DNA of 64,000 nucleotides. Origin: Stieleria maiorica (GTDB lineage: Bacteria > Planctomycetota > Planctomycetia > Pirellulales > Pirellulaceae). The first letter of the stretch is position 1. The number at the start of each line of letters is the position of its first letter. A model generated the notes under the pieces. It was not told the DNA's origin. It was given only the letters and a program-made list of their open reading frames with translations, and made no database searches. The stretch is from positions 7,659,641-7,723,640 of the forward strand of contig NZ_CP036264.1 in assembly GCF_008035925.1 (NCBI RefSeq), read 5' to 3'. Made by a program: the position numbers and the translations under genes. Shown here in pieces: positions 16,901 to 25,163 of this stretch.

Positions 16901-17634
16901 CGCAGCAAACCGAAGACCAGTGGCATGGAGGTTTGATCGGTCCGGCGAATCGGAGGCGTGCCCGGCAAGTCGAGCACGCCGCGGATCTGATCGGCAATGC
17001 CGCTGGTGCTCGCGCTGACCGCTCGGCCACGCATCGCCGCGATTCGCAGCCGAACCAACCCGGCCACCATTCGCAGGGCAACCCACGTAAATCCCACGGC
17101 GTAAATCCAAACGAGCAGCAATTGGACTTGCGATGTCTGAATCGCGGAAACCAAGCCGGAATCGGTGACGCTGAGACGACGTTGCGGCTGCGGCTCGACC
17201 GGCCCCGTCGCGTTGGCCGCCGGAGCCATCGGTGTTGAGACTGAGAGCAACAACTCGTCGGGCCGTGGTTCCGCCACCGGATCAATCGATTCTCGCATTG
17301 CCACTGGCTCGGCCAAGTCCGCGGAAGCCGTGGTCGCCAGGGCGTCATTGTTTCGAACCGCACGGGCCGCCTGGACGCTGCTCGCGATCGTATCGTTCTG
17401 AGGTGCTTTCAGTGGAATCCGCCATCCGCCGACCACGACATGCACCGGCAACAGCAGCAGTGTCAGGGCCGCCGCCGTCAGCCAGACGCCGTGCGTCCGC
17501 CCGGGATCGAATCCTTTGATGTGAGCGGCGATCCACGAGGCGATCGCCGCGACGATCGTGACTTGGACGATCACGACTAAGCACAGTGACAGTGGGCTGT
17601 CGATCAACCAATCATTCAGTGTCTCGCTCATCAT
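13966..17634 (-). CDS. BlaR1/MecR1-like M56 metallopeptidase with carboxypeptidase-regulatory repeats
   Basis: 1222 residues. The N-terminal third has about four membrane spans and the M56 peptidase motif HELMH (His near residue 265) in a LLHELMHVRRRDA context, as in BlaR1/MecR1 sensors. After a last span (about residue 400) the remaining 800 residues are extracellular-type carboxypeptidase-regulatory beta-sandwich repeats (such as VSGKVLSPDGQPVPSA, ISGRFVTPDGRPLAGA, IAGRVIDADGNPVAKA), not the penicillin-binding sensor of true BlaR1. The start overlaps the blaI-like stop (ATGA), so the two are coupled. Expected: proteolytic signalling that inactivates the BlaI-like repressor; the signal is unknown and beta-lactams are not implied. 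Confidence 0.85.
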   Translation of the reverse strand: MMSETLNDWLIDSPLSLCLVVIVQVTIVAAIASWIAAHIKGFDPGRTHGVWLTAAALTLLLLPVHVVVGGWRIPLKAPQNDTIASSVQAARAVRNNDALATTASADLAEPVAMRESIDPVAEPRPDELLLSVSTPMAPAANATGPVEPQPQRRLSVTDSGLVSAIQTSQVQLLLVWIYAVGFTWVALRMVAGLVRLRIAAMRGRAVSASTSGIADQIRGVLDLPGTPPIRRTDQTSMPLVFGLLRPTVLVPDDFDCWSEDEIRSTLLHELMHVRRRDALGQTLASINLMVYWFHPAVWLVDRRLSESREWATDRDVLAASSASGGELNSGRYAESLLNIVARFRVADAARRLPERSAIAMSRHSEIEDRLKLILRGVPGLSRWRIASLRMMVALLAVAAIATTVRLDRSAAQETSDKDANPSATASVHAETDDAPPLIEPVRPEDNDLIARVLTCRPIMGESEDYAVIVNVSGKVLSPDGQPVPSAVVVLRESSNTRASSNFNKYLLSVDRNQVRVPDVIARTETNANGEFEFTNIKAPAFPRDRSDRWVGSLVAAMPGVGVATSKLILEKSNPTPIEGLALQLTKTNSISGRFVTPDGRPLAGAIVNLTGLFEPTADPWDAPERIELWMSQLTPRTTTDDSGNFDFQNIPTGLIASIQASHPDWENGYAAVRTSDEVAVGKFARANHWLPSGEVVASPAAVVADPGYTLYGRVRDARDAAIAGISIYPSSSVDRSKTDSEGHFRMRVPTSMVSRYLERDDPMKFSVVPSEESPFLGTQLELTPGQLTGQDSIDVTLSDAVTISGKVVDSTGSPLEGILIRSLNLPSPLGALSKEDGTFQLKLSVGDHFLIVATLDSGYAIPSFAEVIGMTKQRAESLPHRRIAITDLTPRTIKPIVVPKLATYQVIVSLPDGNPAVGASVILRDEIPPGPNAPVFDQAPHVVDRSASESTNSLGRAALVPNGLTSPKAFVDVKYLRDDDAFSGTAKLIEAKDGVIHLVLNSSAIVQGRVLVDGEPVAGARVQISLTKSVQRKANGMTMMVHQSLGHQFVTTDSEGVYRACVPAGGNVHTSLNNAPNLSFRMGIGYGAQPAGDGKLIVQDFELIRGKQEIAGRVIDADGNPVAKAMVSVDRDSNVVPDLWVDHHRESQWTTDANGRFHLKNVPQGKYQLSVRGPQGESSVSATRISTLVPVRTGETDLEITLNLPNLPEIPRLVPIEVTPKR

Positions 17635-18011
17635 TTTCCGCCCCGTGTTTGATGTTCTTTTAACAATTGTCGCAGACGCTTGACTTGATCGTCACTCAAT
17701 TTCGTCTTCGGATCGGCAAGGTGCGTCGCCAACGCGTCTTCGACCGAGCCGCCGAAGAAGATTTCCAAGACTTTGCGAAACGCCTTGACCGCGGCATTCT
17801 TGCGAGGCACCGCGGGGAAGTACACGAATTGTTTGCCTTCGCGGCGGTGCTTGACGACACCTTTGGATTCCAGCGTGCGAAGCTGCGTCCGCACCGTGGC
17901 ATTGGCCAGCGGATCGGGCATCGCCGCGACGATCTCGTTCGCGGTCGGTTCGCCGAGCTGGTAGATCACTTCCATGATCTGCCGCTCGCGACGGGAAAGG
18001 TCGGAACGCAC
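17631..18011 (-). CDS. BlaI/MecI/CopY-family transcriptional repressor
   Basis: 126 residues, the normal length of the family. A winged-helix N-terminal half is evident (LSRRERQIMEVIYQLGEPTA; NATVRTQLRTLESKGVVKHR) followed by the dimerisation half. It is the first gene of a two-gene unit with the M56 sensor, with overlapping stop and start. An AT-rich palindrome 38 bp upstream is its likely operator, so autoregulation is expected. Target genes beyond this operon cannot be read from the sequence. Confidence 0.9.
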   Translation of the reverse strand: MRSDLSRRERQIMEVIYQLGEPTANEIVAAMPDPLANATVRTQLRTLESKGVVKHRREGKQFVYFPAVPRKNAAVKAFRKVLEIFFGGSVEDALATHLADPKTKLSDDQVKRLRQLLKEHQTRGGK

Positions 18012-18048
18012 GTGAACCTCCAGGCGAAGGGGGGCTGCGAGTTTTAAG

Positions 18049-18064
18049 TGTTATTAAAATAACA
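18049..18064 (-). promoter_or_regulatory. putative BlaI-type operator
   Basis: TGTTATTAAAATAACA is an almost perfect dyad (TGTTAT/ATAACA arms with a 4-bp centre) in an otherwise GC-rich genome, 38 bp upstream of the repressor start. Its position and symmetry fit an autoregulatory BlaI/CopY-type operator; binding is inferred. Confidence 0.5.
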
Positions 18065-18132
18065 TATCGCTGTCGCCGGGCAATCCCTCCTGTTGCTTTT
18101 TTAACACATATCCGGTCGTCTGGAGGTTCGGC

Positions 18133-19236
18133 CTATCTGGCGTAGCGGATCGACACGAAATCGTGGGGTGGATCAATTTCGCGGCGGAGCGGTTTTTGCT
18201 GCACCCGTCGCGGCGGGCCGAATCCTGTTTCTTTGCCTGGTGACGAGCGTGAACCCATTGGGATTACGTTGGAATAGGAGAACTGAACATGGATGACTCC
18301 GATCTTCTCCGTCGCCGGAATCCCCGTCTGACTCGCCGCCCCTTTGCCGTAGGACGTGACCAGAAACGCCTTGTAGTTTTCCGTTCCCTCTAATGAATGG
18401 TGCCACCCGACGACGGTGGCGGTCGAGCGTGGCGGGATCACGACGTGAGAAAATGCGGGCGATCCATCGGGATTTCGATCTTGGCTGAAGTGATACATAT
18501 CGATTCCATCAATCGAGACGCTCGCGGCGATTTCACGCGGACCGTTGTTGTAAAGCCGCAGTTCATAAATTTCATTCTTGGCGATATCCACAAATGCCCG
18601 CCCGGACTGGATCAACGCGGATCGCGGCGTGGCGGGACGAGACGGATTGGAACTGACCAACACTTCAACGGCGGAACTGCTGTCGCTGGTGCTGGAGACG
18701 ATTGATTGGTGCGGACCGCGAACACTGACTGACGGCGAAGTGACGCTGTTGGCAAGAATCCGATTTCGCTCCGCTTTGCTGCCGTCGGGAGGGAGGTGCA
18801 CGCTTTCTTGGATGACCTTGGCGATCGCCTTGGTATGGTCGATTTCGACACGGAAGGGGAGTTTGGTGACCTCTTCACCGTATTCCAAATCAACGATGCG
18901 GACGTCAATTTTGACGACTCTCGCCAGATCCGCGTGTGACCGACTCTTGACGAACAAATAGTTTCCTGTGACTTCAAAGTTTGCGTCATCGGCGACCGAA
19001 CCCGGTTGACGTTTGTTGAGCGCTTGTTGGAGCGATTGGGTGCAGCCCGGACCGAAGTTGGTGCCGGGCAGACCGGTGGGCGAGAAGACGCCGACTTTCA
19101 CTTTTTGGTTCTTCGTGATCGCCAAGACGCGTTCGGCGAGTTCATTCATTTTCTCGTCCAATTGTGATGCCCGGACCTCGGGTCCGATCGGAGTCGCGAG
19201 CGCGATGAATAGCAGCAGAAGCGTTTGTCGTCGCAT
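18133..19236 (-). CDS. secreted protein of unknown function, last gene of the caspase operon
   Basis: 367 residues with a signal peptide (MRRQTLLLLFIALATPIG). The first half (KVKVGVFSPTG; NYLFVKSR; VVKIDVRIVDLEYGEE) has the alternating strand pattern of CsgG/TolB-N-like periplasmic domains, but I cannot assign it firmly. The second half (residues about 190-320) carries a predicted beta-rich region with YELRLYNNGPREIAASVSID. It lies 90 bp after the dihaem gene on the same strand and is the last member of the five-gene unit. Function unknown. Confidence 0.65.
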   Translation of the reverse strand: MRRQTLLLLFIALATPIGPEVRASQLDEKMNELAERVLAITKNQKVKVGVFSPTGLPGTNFGPGCTQSLQQALNKRQPGSVADDANFEVTGNYLFVKSRSHADLARVVKIDVRIVDLEYGEEVTKLPFRVEIDHTKAIAKVIQESVHLPPDGSKAERNRILANSVTSPSVSVRGPHQSIVSSTSDSSSAVEVLVSSNPSRPATPRSALIQSGRAFVDIAKNEIYELRLYNNGPREIAASVSIDGIDMYHFSQDRNPDGSPAFSHVVIPPRSTATVVGWHHSLEGTENYKAFLVTSYGKGAASQTGIPATEKIGVIHVQFSYSNVIPMGSRSSPGKETGFGPPRRVQQKPLRREIDPPHDFVSIRYAR

Positions 19237-19326
19237 GGTTACCTCGAAAGTCTTCTGTAGGGAGGGTACGAGCGGGAGCGTGGCGAGAGGATTAAGGGGA
19301 ACGGATGGACGAAAAGGCGTCCACCA

Positions 19327-21111
19327 TCACAGCGGGCGGACGGGCGTCAGACCGAGCGCACTGGCAGTTTGCTGCATCAGTGACGGGCCGAATTGTCGAT
19401 CGAACGCTTCCCATTCCGGGCGGCTGATCACGCCGCCGTTGCGAAGCGTTTCCAGGCCGAGCATCTTGAGTGGTTTGTCACCGAGACGGAACAGTTGCTC
19501 TGACGTTTCGAGATCCAGTTCTGATAAAACCGTCTCCAGATCCAGATAGACGGACCGATGCCAGATCGCCACTTTGCTGACGGGTTCGTCCAACGATTCG
19601 ATCGAGGCTCGACCAGATCGTTCCGTCCGAAGAAAAGGGCTGACGCATTGATCGAGTGCCCTCAGAAACTGGTCTCGGTCCTGACTGAGTAGTTTACGCA
19701 TCGCCTCGTTCGGCGGGTAGAGTTGACGCACCTGTTTTTCGACGCTGCCGAAGGTCGCGTTCCCGTCTCGAACGGTGTCGGTAAACTCGATCATGCCGTG
19801 TTTGTGGCAGGCCATACAGGACAATCCGTTGACAATCAGTGGCGTACCCGATGTCGCGAGCGCGTCATAGACGACTTCGACAGGCCCCGAATCGATTCGA
19901 TCGTCGTTTCCGTCAACAAGCATGTAAGCCTGAAGCCCGTTGGGAAGACTAAAGATGACTTCGCCGCCGTCATGTTCAAAGGCAAACCGGTCGTACGGAT
20001 GACGCTTACCTGGGAACAGATTGGCGGGGCCGAGTGGGAAGCGAGTGAGTTTGGCCCGTCCGGTGTCCGGCTTGAAGTCGTAACTCTTCCAATAGAAACC
20101 GTGCAGCGCGTCACTTCGTTGCACCAACCGGTTCTGTCCCGAGACTCCGCTCCTGGCGAATCCCGCGCGGGCGATCCGTTCCGTTTTGGGATCCACGAAA
20201 TCTTTTGCGATCGAAACTTCGAGTCGAGCCTCCAGTTCAACGGCGCTGTCGGGGATGTCTAACAACTTGTGATACAGCGGCGGTCGCGTCGCATTGGCGA
20301 CAAACCAGTCCGCCCTGAGCACCGGCAATTCGGTTTCGGTCCGATTCTGAATCGCAAGATCGTATTCGTGCAATCGCTCATCGTCGAACTCCGCGCTGAT
20401 TCCATAAGGGTACAACCGCTGTAGTTCACGCCACCCGGAATTTCGGTCCCATCCGTAGTCTCGAACGTCGATTGCGAACAGGATTGTCGGACCGGCGTCA
20501 GGTCCCGCTGAAGCTTCGTCCGACCAGACGTCGAGACGTTGCGGAAGCTTGATTCTTCTTTCCCAACTGAGGCTGTTTAAGGCTTTCGACAAAGCGGCTT
20601 GATAGTAATGCAAGTCCGCGAGCTCGACCGACTTTCGGTTGAAAAGGTTGTGCAGGGTAAAGAAACGCAGGTAGGGACGCGTCGAGGCATCCGAACGTCG
20701 AAGATGCCGCAACGCTGTCGCGTAAATGGCTTCGAGCGTGACATGCTTGCGGGCCGCTGCGGACGGGAAATCGGGGGCCCCGGATTCGATCCACTTGCGG
20801 ATCGCTTCGCGTTCTTGCTCCGTCACCGGGGCCCGTTTACGGATCTCCGAGGGCGGCATTTCTTCGTCGACGATCCGCGTGTAGATCAGGGAGTCCTCGG
20901 GATCGCCGGCGGTCAGGTAGCCGTCATCGGCCTCGCGAAGTCCCGCCACGTTCATCACGTTAAAGCCGGAGTCGTCGGTGTCTTGTCCGCTGTGGCAACG
21001 GACGCAGTGCCGCTTGAGCGCCTGTTGAGCTCGAGATGCAAGCGTGTCGTCACTGGCCGTGGCGGGTAAAAAGAGCAGCATCGATATCAGCGTCGGAGAG
21101 AGGGATCGCAT
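19327..21111 (-). CDS. dihaem c-type cytochrome-domain protein of the caspase operon
   Basis: 594 residues from the ATG at 21111 (MRSLSPTLIS, with a signal peptide to about residue 20); the frame is open to 21180 but that part is before the signal. The first CxxCH is at 36-40 (CVRCH) followed by a planctomycete cytochrome-C segment (EEMPPSEIRKRAPVTEQE...IRKWIESGAPDFP). A second, CMACH, lies near residue 432. The central region is unrecognised. Export and covalent haem are likely. It follows the 801-aa gene by 40 bp. A haem protein in an operon with an exported caspase is unusual. Confidence 0.75.
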   Translation of the reverse strand: MRSLSPTLISMLLFLPATASDDTLASRAQQALKRHCVRCHSGQDTDDSGFNVMNVAGLREADDGYLTAGDPEDSLIYTRIVDEEMPPSEIRKRAPVTEQEREAIRKWIESGAPDFPSAAARKHVTLEAIYATALRHLRRSDASTRPYLRFFTLHNLFNRKSVELADLHYYQAALSKALNSLSWERRIKLPQRLDVWSDEASAGPDAGPTILFAIDVRDYGWDRNSGWRELQRLYPYGISAEFDDERLHEYDLAIQNRTETELPVLRADWFVANATRPPLYHKLLDIPDSAVELEARLEVSIAKDFVDPKTERIARAGFARSGVSGQNRLVQRSDALHGFYWKSYDFKPDTGRAKLTRFPLGPANLFPGKRHPYDRFAFEHDGGEVIFSLPNGLQAYMLVDGNDDRIDSGPVEVVYDALATSGTPLIVNGLSCMACHKHGMIEFTDTVRDGNATFGSVEKQVRQLYPPNEAMRKLLSQDRDQFLRALDQCVSPFLRTERSGRASIESLDEPVSKVAIWHRSVYLDLETVLSELDLETSEQLFRLGDKPLKMLGLETLRNGGVISRPEWEAFDRQFGPSLMQQTASALGLTPVRPL

Positions 21112-21151
21112 TTGAAGGGACCGAAGGGTTGGCAAGGAGGGTGTTTTCCGT

Positions 21152-23557
21152 TCAGGGGATGCGAAACAGCGATGCCGCACCGCTGCGCATGATCACGTCT
21201 TCATGCAATTGATAGTTTTCTTGTCCGACATTGGTGGTGATCGCGATCGCGTTGCCGTTGCGCTTCCAGGTGCCGGTCAGTGTCGGGACGTTTTTCTTGA
21301 ACACATTCTTGATCGAGACGCCGCCACCGTGATCGGTACCGGTCAAGTTGTACATCAGCCCCTGTTGCAGTCGGATCCAGTTCCCTGTCAGCCGAAACGG
21401 TGGGATTTCGACGGGGATCCTGTCGACGTTGGGTTTTCCATCGGCACGGAGAAGACTGATCTCGCCCTGTTCGGTCAGCGCGACCAGATGGAACTCGAAT
21501 TCACCTTGATTGTGAATTCGAGCGACTGCGCGAATCGTTGCGTGAAGATCGCCAAGCGTTTCAAAAGATTTGGGAAGCGATTTCATCCGATTGTCTCGAA
21601 TTTTCGTCTGTTTGTTGATGACCAGTTCTCGCTCCAGCAGCAACGAACGAAGCGCAGCCAATTGTTTCGTAAAGCGAGCCGCGTTCTTGGGGTCTGCGTT
21701 GGCCCGGCGCAGCAGTGCATCATATTGTGGCTTTAACTTTGCCCACTCCGCCTGCGCGGCGAGAATCTTGTTGATGGCGAACTCATACTCGTTGATGCCT
21801 TTCTGAATCGTCTGGGTGAGCTTGCGGGAATCCACGAGCAATTCGTCGTGGCTTGACGTTTCATATCTTTCCCGGCCCGACACGATCTTCTTCACGCGTG
21901 CGACCGAGCCCAGTTGGTATTGCTGTTGGTTGTCGCGATCGAGTGCGATGTTCAGTCTAACGAAACCACTTGAATCAACATCGATGTCGCGACTCTCGCC
22001 GACTTGCACCAGACCGCGGTCTTGAACGATCGACGATTCTGCAGAATCAGCGATTTGAGCCAGAATCGGCGGCATGCGTGCCCTCAAGACGCCTGCCGGA
22101 TTGACGCGGTCACTCCGGAACGGTGCGTGTTGGGTCGCCACGCGGCCCGTCGGATAGGTCACAATCCGCAGCCCGATGTTGGCCTCGCTCGGTGGCGTGG
22201 CGATCTCAAGCGGCAGCTGAATCTTTTTTCCACTGATCGTCGTATGTTGGCGACCGATGTGCATGGCGGATCGGAGTTGCATGGTGTGTTGTTGGTTTTT
22301 CATGCTGACTGTCAGCAGGCTGTTGACCAATTGGGACGCTTTGGGGAATGGCTGCGACATCTCCCAAAGGAACCGCAGCTGATTCAGGTCATCGATAAAA
22401 AAATGGCCCAGTTGCACTTGATCGCCGTCGGGATTGTCGGGTTGCTTGGCAACAACCTGCCACCGCTTGACCTCTTGGTCTTGGTGATCCGCATCGACGA
22501 CGTCGAACGCATAGCGTCCGGCCAAGTCCGCGGCGGTACTGTCGAGTCGCAGGCGAACGCTTGAAAAATCAGCACACACGATCTTTCCAGCGGTTGCGGA
22601 TTGAGAAAGCTCGGTGGACACCTGAGGAATCTCGGGCAGCGGAAATTCGGAGGAAAGCTGAGCAAACGGAACACCCGTTGCAAGTGAGTTCGGAATCGGC
22701 CGGTCGGCCGGTTGCGCGGCCTTCGCTGACGCCATCTTCCCCACTGCCGATTCCGGCTCGTGAGGGGACGCGGTTTCGTCGATCGTCGCATCGTCAATCC
22801 TCTCCGCCGGCGCAGCGGCCGATTCTGCGGTCGTCGGATTCGATTTCACGATCGATTCGAGCGGTGCGGACGATCCGACCGAAGCCGCAGTTTGCAGCGG
22901 AGAGGGATCCGAGGGGATCGCCGTAACCGCCCCCGTTGTGCCGCGTGTCATGGCTTCGGACGATTCGCCTTGTGCCACCGCTTGTGCGGGATGGTGCTCG
23001 TCAGACTCGGTGGGGGCGGCAGGCTTGGTGAGCAGCAGGAAGAGGGTCACCGGGAGCATCATGCCGACCAGTCCCACCGCCACGACGAACGGAATCAACA
23101 GCCGGTTACGCTGCGACCCGTTCATCGGGGTGGGCGTGATTGAAGTGTCGATCTCCGGCGCGGAACGACGTGTGACGTCGCTCGATGACGTTCCGGCTGC
23201 GGCGACGGAACCGACCGGCGGCTGCGGTTGGATGGACGCGACGGCTGGTTCGGCGGCGGAGCGGCGTTGACTCAAACGATGGTCGTACCGTCGTTTCGTT
23301 TCTGGATCGAGAAGTTCCGAGACGACTTTCGAGAGGTGTCTCACAAAGGCTTCGGCGTCCTTCTGTTCCTCCGCTTTGGCCAACTGGGCGATTTGCCTGC
23401 GCCGTTTGATTCCCGCCGTGCGGATCCTGTCGGTGTCCGACTCAAACGAATTTAAATCCAGCAACCGATAGTGATCGGGAGGGCATTCCTGGACCGGAAT
23501 GCGAAGCCATTGAACGTAACATCGGTATTGACGCGAAGTCAGCTTTGGGCGTGACAC
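21152..23557 (-). CDS. single-span membrane protein with J-like N-terminal domain
   Basis: 801 residues if translation starts at GTG 23557, one base after the previous stop, with a GGAG ribosome site 8 nt upstream. The longer frame to 23611 overlaps the preceding gene. Residues about 27-95 (DHYRLLDLNSFESDTDRIRTAG to DPETKRRYDHRL) look like the DnaJ-like domain common in planctomycete proteins, but no HPD motif is seen. A membrane span is at about 153-177. Downstream are a low-complexity linker, a coiled-coil stretch (about residues 590-690) and a C-terminal beta domain. Topology: J-like part cytoplasmic, bulk periplasmic (inference). Function unknown. Confidence 0.7.
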   Translation of the reverse strand: MSRPKLTSRQYRCYVQWLRIPVQECPPDHYRLLDLNSFESDTDRIRTAGIKRRRQIAQLAKAEEQKDAEAFVRHLSKVVSELLDPETKRRYDHRLSQRRSAAEPAVASIQPQPPVGSVAAAGTSSSDVTRRSAPEIDTSITPTPMNGSQRNRLLIPFVVAVGLVGMMLPVTLFLLLTKPAAPTESDEHHPAQAVAQGESSEAMTRGTTGAVTAIPSDPSPLQTAASVGSSAPLESIVKSNPTTAESAAAPAERIDDATIDETASPHEPESAVGKMASAKAAQPADRPIPNSLATGVPFAQLSSEFPLPEIPQVSTELSQSATAGKIVCADFSSVRLRLDSTAADLAGRYAFDVVDADHQDQEVKRWQVVAKQPDNPDGDQVQLGHFFIDDLNQLRFLWEMSQPFPKASQLVNSLLTVSMKNQQHTMQLRSAMHIGRQHTTISGKKIQLPLEIATPPSEANIGLRIVTYPTGRVATQHAPFRSDRVNPAGVLRARMPPILAQIADSAESSIVQDRGLVQVGESRDIDVDSSGFVRLNIALDRDNQQQYQLGSVARVKKIVSGRERYETSSHDELLVDSRKLTQTIQKGINEYEFAINKILAAQAEWAKLKPQYDALLRRANADPKNAARFTKQLAALRSLLLERELVINKQTKIRDNRMKSLPKSFETLGDLHATIRAVARIHNQGEFEFHLVALTEQGEISLLRADGKPNVDRIPVEIPPFRLTGNWIRLQQGLMYNLTGTDHGGGVSIKNVFKKNVPTLTGTWKRNGNAIAITTNVGQENYQLHEDVIMRSGAASLFRIP

Positions 23558-23558
23558 G

Positions 23559-25163
23559 TTACTTGCTCCCGGGGAGGAATGAAGTGAAAAACAGCGGGCG
23601 TCCCACGGCAAATGCGTCGTTGCGGGTGGTCAACCATTGGATGCTTCCGGCGGAGACTTCGCCGACGACGGACAATGACGCGGCCATCTCTTTGTCTCGA
23701 TAAACCGTCGCCAAGTACCCCGATCGGTCGGCCGGCAGCGTGCCTCGGAATCGCCAGGCCGAAGTCTCTGTCGTGTCGAGCCAGCCCTGCCAGTGGATCG
23801 TGCCGCAATCGAGTTCGATCTTGCGCGACGCGATCTCGATGGCTCGTTCAGCTGCATCGGAGATCGAAGGGATGCGATCGAAGAATTGGCGGGACTGCGC
23901 GATCGCGGCTTTGTCGCCGTCGTCGGCCGGTGAAAACCATCGGGCTGTCCGGTCGATGATCGCCGCATCCTTGAGGTCCTGCAGGTGTTTGCTGAAGGCC
24001 GAGCTGATCGGCTCACTGCCTTCACTCGCAACCGTCAGCAAGCGACTATAGATTTCGAATCGAACAAGCGGGTCGACGCCATGGCTGGTTTCAATGTCGC
24101 AAAGGAGATCGCAAAACACTGTTTCCCACTGGCCTCGTGAGATGTGTTCATCGGAACTCAAACGATCTCGGATCCGTTTCGCCAGTTGACTGTGTGGGGC
24201 CGGGCCATAGTAGGAAGCTTTGTTCCGTTCTAACCTCGTGTTCTGCGTTTTGAGCGGATAATCGGTGAGGTAGTTGAATCGGACCCAGGCGGAATCACGT
24301 TCCACTTTTGATAGACCTCCGACGCGAAGGTAGTAACGATTCCCCGTGTCGCGTTCTTGGATCATCAATAGATGGCCGATCAGTTCTTCGTTGAGGAATG
24401 ACGCCAATCTGGCATCGATCCGTTGGTTCGCGAGATCGACTCGTGAGGCGATCTTCAAAACGCGGGGGCGAAGGCTTTCATAGGCTTGGCTGAACGGCGC
24501 GATGGCATGAGCCGCAAGCAATCGATCGCCTTGATCGATCAGAAGGCGAGCCTGCTGCGGAGACATTTCGCGCAACGTCTCGGAATCCAGTTGTCCGATC
24601 AGGTCCGACCACGCCATGACGCCGCTCCACAGCGGAGACTCAATCGCGATACGTCGCAGCGTCATCGAAATCGACGCATGCGGGAACGTTTTGGCGATCC
24701 GCCCCAGCTGTTCGGAGAATGCCTCGGGAGATCCGATTTGAGTCGTCAGGGAATCCAGTTCGGACGCGGCCTCGGTCTGTTGGCTTTGCCGCAGTTTCTC
24801 GTAATCCATTTGAAACGCGTTCAACCGATCCGTCGCCGGGAGCGACGGCGGATCGCGTCGGGGTTGATCCGAAACGAGACCGCCGCTGTCTGCTGTGACA
24901 AGATCTCCTCCTCGGGCGGTGGGCCCAGAATCTTGCATCGGCGGTCGAGCCGTGGCCTGTTGCGGCGCTCGCCGCGGATCGTTTTCCTTGTCGCCCGATG
25001 CCAACCGGGTGGCGAGCACACCTAGAAGTCCCCCGGATAGGATGAGTCCGACTGCCGCAACGATGATCAACGCGACCCGCGTCTTGGCCGTTCGGGGGAT
25101 TGCAACATGCGTCTGGCCGGCGGCATTCGCAGGGGGCTGAATCTGGTTTGTCGGCGTGCTCAT
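23559..25163 (-). CDS. single-span membrane protein of the caspase operon
   Basis: 534 residues starting at ATG 25163, which overlaps the caspase gene stop (ATGA). One membrane span at about 30-53 follows a short N-terminal tail, so most of the protein is probably periplasmic. The rest is mostly helical (for example QQARLLIDQGDRLLAAHAIA), with a beta-rich C-terminal part around TETSAWRFRGTLPADRSG. No catalytic motif or known domain is recognised. Translational coupling to the caspase gene suggests the two products act in one complex (inference). Confidence 0.7.
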   Translation of the reverse strand: MSTPTNQIQPPANAAGQTHVAIPRTAKTRVALIIVAAVGLILSGGLLGVLATRLASGDKENDPRRAPQQATARPPMQDSGPTARGGDLVTADSGGLVSDQPRRDPPSLPATDRLNAFQMDYEKLRQSQQTEAASELDSLTTQIGSPEAFSEQLGRIAKTFPHASISMTLRRIAIESPLWSGVMAWSDLIGQLDSETLREMSPQQARLLIDQGDRLLAAHAIAPFSQAYESLRPRVLKIASRVDLANQRIDARLASFLNEELIGHLLMIQERDTGNRYYLRVGGLSKVERDSAWVRFNYLTDYPLKTQNTRLERNKASYYGPAPHSQLAKRIRDRLSSDEHISRGQWETVFCDLLCDIETSHGVDPLVRFEIYSRLLTVASEGSEPISSAFSKHLQDLKDAAIIDRTARWFSPADDGDKAAIAQSRQFFDRIPSISDAAERAIEIASRKIELDCGTIHWQGWLDTTETSAWRFRGTLPADRSGYLATVYRDKEMAASLSVVGEVSAGSIQWLTTRNDAFAVGRPLFFTSFLPGSK

